Positions 57,141 to 64,000 of a stretch of DNA of 64,000 nt are shown piece by piece (the stretch's first letter is position 1; the number at the start of each line of letters is the position of its first letter). The stretch is from NCBI RefSeq assembly GCF_907165205.1, contig NC_058189.1:50866270-50930269 (forward strand), in the 5' to 3' direction. The position numbers were made by a program, and so were the translations under genes. The notes under the pieces are model-generated. The model saw only the letters and a program-made list of their open reading frames with translations. It searched no databases and was not told the origin of the DNA. Source of the stretch: Coccinella septempunctata (lineage: Eukaryota > Arthropoda > Insecta > Coleoptera > Coccinellidae).

Positions 57141-60100
57141 ATGCTAAGGATGGTTTATTTCAGGTGATGTCAAATAATTGTTTTCCTCTCCAATACAGCC
57201 AAATTTCAGTAACAGAGGTTGAATAAACACAATAGTACAAAACCAATTATTGCAACATTAAAGTAGTCAACCATAGCCTATTAGAAGTTCTAGTAAGCTA
57301 TGAGCCAACTCAATAAACATTGAGTTCTCTGCATTGAAGTTATAAATTCCGTATCTCCTCTTTTCTATTATTAGCTTTCATAACAATGCTTTTTTAATGT
57401 TATTATATATTTCAGATATTTCAATAGAAGAATATTCTCAATATGTAAAAAACATATCATCATATTTATACTCCTTCTATCTCTTTTTTACGTCTATTAT
57501 GTAGAAATACTTTCACATGTCTACAATGAAAGAAATTGGTTTCATATAGAATGTTCAAATACTTCAAAGTGCCTGAAAATTTTATTGGTAGCGGACCCTC
57601 AGATTATTGAGCATGAGGAGAAAGATATTTGGAACCATTTGCGCTTCATTACAAAGTATGATTCAGATAGGTGAGTTAAAGCTGTGATTTGGAAGTACCA
57701 TATTTTTGCTTCCCGATAGCAAAAATCTGTGATGATTGTGGAATTGGCCTTCAAATTACTAGGGTTCAATAATATCACATCTCTATTTCCACATAAATGT
57801 ACTTGCAGTTATCTTAAGAAAACTTACCGTCACGCTTTGAATTTTGCTCAACCGGATGTTACAATTTTTTTGGGTGATTTAATGGATGAAGGATCAATAG
57901 CTACTGATGAAGAATACAATGAGAATCTCAATCGTTTTTTTAATATATTTCCTAAACAAGATGATAACAAGGTAAAGGATCAAATTTCATATCACTTCTT
58001 AACATGGATGTTGCTCAGTTGACAGAGATTGAAGATTTTAGTTACATAATCTTATTCTTAACATTTGATTTAATAGCTTGTAAGGAGTTTTGACCTATTA
58101 GTTCTAGGTTTTTCAATTCTAATGCAACTAATCTTACTTAAAACAACTTCTAGATCTAGTTCGATATACTTACCATAGTCCCTTTTTGTTAGACAATTTA
58201 TACCATAAGGAACCCTAGCTGTGCTGCTAAATAATAATTATTGTTTTACATAATAAAAAACTGTTGTTTGATGTGCCCAGAAAGTTTTTCATATGAAACT
58301 AAAAACTAACAGTTATGTAGTTTGATTATGGATGTTCATCATCAGTGTGTTCCTATACCTATCTAAACATCCGAAGGAGTTTTTTTCTGAAAATTTGTTG
58401 ATCATAATGAATGGTCTAAAATATATTCAATTAAAATATTCAGAAAATACAGGGTCCTCCCAGATTGAATTTCAATCGATAAAATATTCTTGTCTCGGTG
58501 GTACTTCCGGTAATACCAGAGGATTTCAATTCTTTTGTCTTGAATTTATAGTAAAGATAGTCTTGAATAAATTGTTAAACTTCTCAAAAATCTTTAGTAT
58601 TTCAGAAGGAAGTTATAGAAATTCATTCAAGACGATCTTTATGTCTAATTTGAGACAATTGAATTAATATCTCCAGAACCTTGGGGTTTGAGTAGGTGTG
58701 AGTTCAAATAAACTGTGGGTAAAATTATATGGAGAATCCAAAGATGTAATAAAATATAGGGTGTCCCATTTGAAATAACAAAGAATGACTCAATTTGTGA
58801 CAATTACCGGTGGAAACCCGAGACAAGAATACTTGAGTTGAATAGATCCTAGCCATTCATTATGATCCATTAATTTTCAGAAAGACATTTCATTAAGTTC
58901 TATAGGTACTTCTAGTGGACACTTTTCGTGAAACACCCTGTATTCAACTGGCAGTTTGGTATTAATAACTACGCTTTCATTAAATGCTCTTGATATTTCA
59001 GAAGCAAAAATCCAAAAGGTTTTTTTCATTGAATCCCTTTCTGGATACTTAGAACCCCAAATATGTACTATTAAGTATAGTTCAGAGTTAATACAATGTG
59101 ATTTCTTTTATTTTTATGGTAGTATAGGTATCTAGATGTTATTTTTTTGAAACCTCCTCGAATGATTCACTAATTATTACGAATTACATAGTTTTAAATA
59201 ATCTGTTTCACTTGATACCAAGAAAGTGAATTGCCTTTATTTCCTCTCAAAATGTTGTTTAGTTAGAGTGTTGTCCTTTGAACAGAAGAAAGCCGAAATT
59301 ATTACAAATATCAATTATTGCCCAAGTCCATTTCATGATTTGGTTGTCGAACTATTGCTTGTTCTCGTTGAATGTTAGCCAACCCTTTCTACTGAGTTCA
59401 AACAACCCTGTGTATGATCGATTTTATATTAATCCACTTAACTGGATGTTTGTGATATGAAGAAACTTGATACTTTTTAACTAACACACTAATAAAATTT
59501 TGTTTTCAATGAATGTTGGTTTGAGATTGTTTATTAACAAGAGGCATATTTCAGCACATATGGATCCCAGGAGATAATGATATAGGTGGGGAAGGCTTGG
59601 AGAGAATAACTCCCAAAAAAATTAATAGGTTTATGTCTAACTTTGACCAAGCAGATGTGATAGAATTTGAGCAAGTAACATTTCTGAAAGTGAATTATCT
59701 AACACATTCTGTCCCCAAGTACAAAAAAGGAAATTTTTATAATACTAGCATGATCAACATTGCTTTAAGCCATGTGCCACTGATGTTTGTACCATCTGTA
59801 TTTGTAGAGAAGGTGAGAATATATGTCTAAAATATCTTTATTTCTTCCTGTAATCACCATACACTGCATTCAGTTAAGTTATGCTTTCATATGCGAAAAA
59901 AAAGACGATGATAAGCCTGATTAAAAAGTTTTCCTGTCTTAGATCTTAGTGATGATCTAAGCAGTGCCCTTGAAATCTACAATGTCTTATTTCACATTCT
60001 TAAAACGAGAGAACTGCCAAACATGCAATGTTGAAAAGTGAAGTTTTCTTAAATTAATCAATTTTCTGCGCCGTTTTCTTATTTCTTTATAACGGAAGAA

Positions 60101-60631
60101 CCTACCACCAAGTATAAGAACCATTAAGGATTCATTAAATCGGTTGAGTTGTTCTCAAGCAAAATATGGATTCATTCTCATATAAAGAAGATATCAATAA
60201 TTTACCACTCCCATTTTTTTAGGTGATGTCACATCTACAACCGCAGCTGATATTTGCAGGTCATAAGCACAGAGCAATGATTATCAGTACATCCGCGTTT
60301 CTCAGACAAGATCGTCACATTGTTCCTATAACAACTGAATACAACAAGGTGTTCAAATTCACCCTGGGTTTGAATGATGTATATGAGATTCTTGTGCCCA
60401 CTTGTTCTTATCGAATGGGCACTGAAAATATTGGCTTCGGTTATGCTGTTATTGGTAAGCAGTAAGTTTTTTTTATATATGTATATGATTAGTCTTTTGT
60501 TTTCTGTAGAGAATGATGAATTGAAGTACACTGTGCTTTGGTCTCCGTCCAGATTCCACCAACTTTGGAATTATATTTTCGTGTTGTTAATGTTGTTGGT
60601 ATGTTTTATAATTATCAAATTTTATAAATAA
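57141..60631 (+). CDS. MPPE1: Metallophosphoesterase 1 / PGAP5-like enzyme (six exons)
   Basis: Exons are 57141-57163, 57416-57670, 57809-57971, 59555-59812, 60223-60454 and 60510-60631. All phases match and give 350 residues. The protein has an N-terminal membrane anchor (about residues 21-38), a lumenal calcineurin-like phosphoesterase domain and a C-terminal membrane span (about 328-346). The metal-binding motifs are in order: ADPQ (Asp 68), GDLMDEGS (Asp 116), GDND (153-156, where many relatives have GNHD), SHVP (His 220) and GHKH (246-249). The family removes a side-chain ethanolamine phosphate from GPI anchors in the early secretory pathway; that role here is by homology. Exon 1 is only 23 coding bases and is the least certain part; it was chosen because it supplies an ATG in the right phase before a GT donor. 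Confidence 0.93.
57972..59554 (+). other. MPPE1-like intron 3 with a MITE
   Basis: Starts GTAAAG, ends CATATTTCAG. It contains a MITE ending at 58931 (AGTGGACACTTTTCGTGAAACACCCTG|TA); its left end is blurred near 58320. The ORFs at 58332 and 59278 are not supported as exons. Confidence 0.7.
58320..58931. mobile_element. MITE of the GTGTCCACTAGAAGTA family
   Basis: Right end ACTTTTCGTGAAACACCCTGT. The arms TGATCATAATGAATGG (58402) and CATTCATTATGATCCA (58856) are inverted. The extreme left end has decayed. Confidence 0.6.
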
Positions 60632-61686
60632 ATTGTTTACCACTCTTCAATCTTATCTTTTGGTAGTAAAAAATTCAAATACAATCTATGAAGGTTTTAA
60701 ATGCATTGATACGGAATGATAACTCCTCAGATAGTTTTTTGTTAAATGAAACAAAAGCATATGATATATGTATATTGAATCTCAATAAATTTTCTCACTG
60801 AATAATATCAGCAGGAGCCAAAATTACAAACATTGAGGAAGACAATTTTCACAATACTGCAATAATTTGATTAAATATTTCATTGCATAACATTATTAAA
60901 TATCTGCTTCAGTTTCAACTACAATACAAAAGTATTCAACACAAACTAGTTATGCATATATGCTAAGATAATTTAGTGGATGTTAATCTGTTCAAACTTG
61001 GAAAAAAATACGATTTTTTCAACAGTCTTATTTATAAATATGTGCACATGATATATTGATTTATCATCTATTCATCGAGAATAGTAAATTTTTTTGGTGT
61101 TCTATTATAGTTGGACCATTTTCAATTTATAAAAATTGCAATTTTCATGGAATCGAATCATATGATAATATGGGATGAAAATAGTTAGTGGGTATAAACA
61201 GGGTGCTCGATCGTTCAATAATTCTAAGAGATATTAAATGATCTAGCACTCCTCACTCACACTGTATAATGGTACTGACATATGTGAACTTCTCAGGACT
61301 TAATAGATGGGGAATTGTTGACAATTATATTGAATTTATTGCCTCATTGCGATGACACTTTCATCAGTATGAGGACTGAAAAACATTTCTGTATATTGCA
61401 ACATTTTCATAGTAAGCTTTGTTGGGGCAGTGATATACACGATTTTTATACAGCAGAATAACCTAAAGAAATCAGGTGGTATTTCTGTGAAGCTTAAATA
61501 TCAAATATTCGGCATAAGAACTTTATCTCACCATTTTATGATAATATTAGGTTATTCTTATGTTAAAATCGAAGTGCGGTCGCGTATATTTTATATATCC
61601 ACTAATTAAACATCTAAATCGCTCATGTGTAAATGAAAATACGTCACTTCTCTGCGAATAATAAAAACAAACAGGATCTATCTGTA

Positions 61687-61804
61687 TTAAGCTGGCTATT
61701 CATCAAATCGGCTCGGTCCTATGCATATTCCACTGTGTATGGGGAAATTTTGCTCAAGCCATCTTACTGTGCGGAATTGGCTCAATCGTGAATAGCCAGC
61801 TTAA
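61687..61804. mobile_element. 118-bp MITE, TTAAGCTGGCTATTCA ends
   Basis: TTAAGCTGGCTATTCATC and GTGAATAGCCAGCTTAA face each other, with inner AATCGGCTC / GAATTGGCTC. TTAA at both ends could be part of the TIR or the target. Confidence 0.75.
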
Positions 61805-62631
61805 TTCTCGTATTTTGTGATGCTACACCAATGCCAAATTCACACAAAATTCTAAGCATGGTCAAAGTAGAAAGTTATAAATCATTACATACTACTCAAC
61901 AATATAACAAGGGAATGAGAAAACCGTTATTTTTAAAATATATTGGAACCTTCTGGAAGTTTTAGCTGAACCTGTATGATATTCATTTGAGATTGAAATA
62001 ATCTCTTTATTCTCCATTGGTTTGATGAATGTCTTTCAAGTTGAAACATTTTTCTTTTCGATTAATGATTATTGAATTTATATCTTCAATAACAAAAAAA
62101 TAATATAAAGTGTATACTTATAAATATGAATGGGAATATCATTCAGCTATGTGATGCAATATTTGTACATTTAAAGTAGAAAGTTTCACTAGAGATCACT
62201 GGGAAAGAATAATAATGGGAAGCTTTGTTAACAAAATTCGATCACTAGCATTATTTGAACTGTTAAATCAAATCTTATGAGATTTAGTATTTGTATTCTT
62301 TAATTTTTGAACAATTGTAAGTCTAGTTTAATAGTTAGTTCCCCAGACTCAGCCTGACGCAGTAAAAGTTTCTTTATTATTGGCCCAGTGGAATTTTCAG
62401 TTTCTCTCAAAATATCTGTGATTCTCAACTCACAGCGACCCAAAGAAACTGAAAACGAAACAATGTTATAAAACATATAATATACGATATTTTAAACATT
62501 ATGTATGATTCTTCAACCTATATCTCCAGAAAATTTTTTAGTAAATGACGATTCGCGGCATGCACATTGGCTTAAATGATAAATTCTATTTCTGTCACCT
62601 GATCATACAGATTAAGTTAAAAGTAAGTCAC

Positions 62632-63190
62632 AAAATTCATATCTTCAGTATTTACTTGTTTGTAGAAAAATGCTCTAACAGGTCAATTTGTATTTTAAAT
62701 TACGCAACTTTTCATGTATAGTTGGGGATGCATGCACCCTCGATGGGAGGAGGAGGGTGGTTGAGTTTTGTAAACGGCAATACTACCTTTTTGTGCCAGA
62801 AATGGATAGGCATTGTTACTGATAATGATTTGGTCATTGTTTTTTTTTTATTAACCTCTTTTTATTATAGGATTAAATGGTTGAACTTAATATATTCGAA
62901 TTTTTACTCTTTTTTGTGTATTTTGAGGTCAGTGACATACTCTTTTACTCAATGACCAAATCATCCTCAGCGAGAAAAGGTCTGTTCATTTCTGGCACAA
63001 AAAGTAAGAATTGCCAACTGAGAAAACTCAAGTATCCTCCTCCTCCCTTAGAGGTTAAGGGTAGTAAGTACCCCCGCTTCTGGTGGAGGGTGCAAGACTA
63101 ATTACTCCATTACACATAGAAATTTGCGTAATTTGAAATAAAAATTGATTTGTTCGAGGATTGTTCAATTAAATAGAAGATATGAATCTT
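62632..63190. mobile_element. Fold-back MITE with GGAGGAGGAGGGT arms
   Basis: TTAAATTACGCAACTTTTCATG on the left is mirrored near 63120-63140, and TGCACCCTCGATGGGAGGAG is mirrored by TCCTCCTCCCTTAG...GGAGGGTGCA. The ORFs at 62722 and 62877 are arms. A partial copy is at 48880-49095. Confidence 0.65.
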
Positions 63191-63222
63191 GTATTTTATT
63201 TTTAACTCACCCTGAACATAAT

Positions 63223-63251
63223 AAGGCCAGAGACAAACTGTCTCTGAAGGC
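63223..63251. repeat. 19-bp CAGAGACA palindrome
   Basis: CAGAGACAAACTGTCTCTG (63228-63246), with the same arms as 54083 and 40893. AAGGC stands directly on both sides, so only 5 bp of a flank repeat are visible. Confidence 0.55.
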
Positions 63252-63380
63252 ATTTCTTGTATGTATTAATTTGAGATCAATAATACAACAATCATACATT
63301 CATACATACAAGCATTCAGAAGGTTTTCAACAATGATTCAAGCAGACCTCAACTTCATTCTAAAGAGTAAAAGCCCTTAC

Positions 63381-63961
63381 CATCTGGAGTGAATGCACTA
63401 AGCTCGAAAACTTCGAAAGTGACAACTTCGTCATGAATATTTTTCAGATGAAACTGCATTGGATTGTTCCAAATCAGGGACGAAATGTGAGGGTTTCCAT
63501 TTGCGGAGTTGCTAGCGGATTCTTTGGCGATATCCGTTTTCAGTTCTTGATCACCAAGAGTTACTTTGCAAAAAATGTTGTCCACGTGATTTTTTCCTGC
63601 CAACAAACATTCCTAAGAATAATACCCACACGCAATGTTAACTAAATTCTCCTCTTGCAATCTTGGGAGGTATGTACTCACAAAATCTTTTGGCAAAAAG
63701 TATTTGCTGTTGCTATATTTTCTCAGATGAATATTCACTCTTCAAAATTGGTTGCCTACCTTTTCTTTTCAGTGATTTATTCTTGTTATACCTCCAAAAA
63801 TTCGACATGAGTTCAGTGGCTTCTAATACGGTTACAGATAGAACTACACCACTTCCTTTAACTAAAATAATTAGAAAGTTAATGCTTACCCATCGAAACA
63901 AAATTTTGTCCCTTCTGCACAACGATAAGAAGACGTCCACAAGCTGGTCCTATATGGACTT
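63381..63961 (-). CDS. C2-domain protein, three internal exons (partial)
   Basis: Exons in transcript order are 63890-63961 (after TGTATGTGATCAG), 63760-63861 and 63381-63596; all junctions are phase 1 and in frame. The second and third exons encode a C2 domain: Gly-Val-Val-Leu-Ser-Val-Thr-Val-Leu-Glu-Ala, then Asp-Asn-Ile-Phe-Cys-Lys-Val-Thr-Leu-Gly, then a strand with Ile-Trp-Asn-Asn-Pro-Met-Gln-Phe, then Val-Thr-Phe-Glu-Val-Phe-Glu. A basic insert (Asn-Lys-Ser-Leu-Lys-Arg-Lys) lies in the first loop. C2 domains bind phospholipid, often with calcium. The full protein is not in the window and I cannot name it. An ATG in another frame at 63940 is not the start, since its phase does not fit the next exon. 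Confidence 0.7.
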
Positions 63962-64000
63962 CTGATCACATACAAAAGCAAAACATAAGTTTACAGAACA

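Larger units (their letters stand above)
60632..63380. other. Region between the MPPE1-like gene and the C2-domain gene
   Basis: It contains two MITEs (61687-61804 and 62632-63190) and otherwise AT-rich unique sequence. Downstream exons of the minus-strand C2 gene may be here, but I could not recognise any. Confidence 0.4.

Noticed and set aside
63713..63940. ATG at 63940 as the start of the C2-domain gene
   Set aside because: That frame ends the exon in phase 0, while the next exon needs one leading base; the phase-1 frame from an upstream acceptor fits all three exons.
1..64000. tRNA, rRNA, CRISPR array, bacterial operon
   Set aside because: No cloverleaf, rRNA motif or regularly spaced direct repeats were seen, and gene structure is clearly eukaryotic.

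Overview
This is an AT-rich window from an animal nuclear genome, almost certainly an insect (no order can be fixed from the sequence; a beetle would fit). The genes are split by canonical GT-AG introns. Their products (an SLC22-type organic cation transporter, an MPPE1/PGAP5-type phosphoesterase, a long secreted Thr/Pro-rich protein, an ankyrin protein) are eukaryotic, and intergenic space and introns are packed with DNA transposons, MITEs, a LINE tail and a small LTR element. I found no bacterial operon, tRNA, rRNA or CRISPR array.

Layout. 1-8.9 kb is mostly mobile DNA: a transposase tail (1-195), a long-TIR element (655-2595), a composite MITE cluster with a GC-rich palindrome inside it (3497-4320), a jockey/CR1-like LINE tail (4322-5035) and a Tc1-like element (5769-7264). 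At 8.9-14.8 kb is a two-exon ankyrin gene with a possible PRANC/F-box-like C-terminus; its 4.3 kb intron holds a 943-bp fold-back element. 14.8-33.5 kb is a MITE-dense gene desert with a second Tc1 copy and a PIF/Harbinger remnant. At 33.5-37.7 kb is a predicted 1,244-aa secreted protein. At 44.96-56.39 kb, minus strand, is a complete ten-exon SLC22 transporter (529 aa) that I assembled exon by exon with all phases matching. Head to head with it, at 57.14-60.63 kb on the plus strand, is a six-exon MPPE1/PGAP5-like gene (350 aa). At the right edge three phase-matched minus-strand exons belong to a C2-domain protein that runs out of the window.

The most unusual signal is a class of microscopic insertions. 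About a dozen near-perfect palindromes, mostly 11-40 bp with ends of the form CANAG...CTNTG (a second family has ATTGAGTATT...AATACTCAAAG), mostly sit between 8-bp direct repeats that look like target-site duplications. Several are nested, in one case three levels deep, and at least seven lie in about 350 bp of the region shared by the SLC22 and MPPE1 promoters. The 8-bp duplications suggest a hAT-like transposase acting on elements reduced to little more than their ends.

A second pattern is that roughly ten MITE families with unrelated interiors share the same TA-flanked CAGGGT ends, as if one transposase family mobilised them all.
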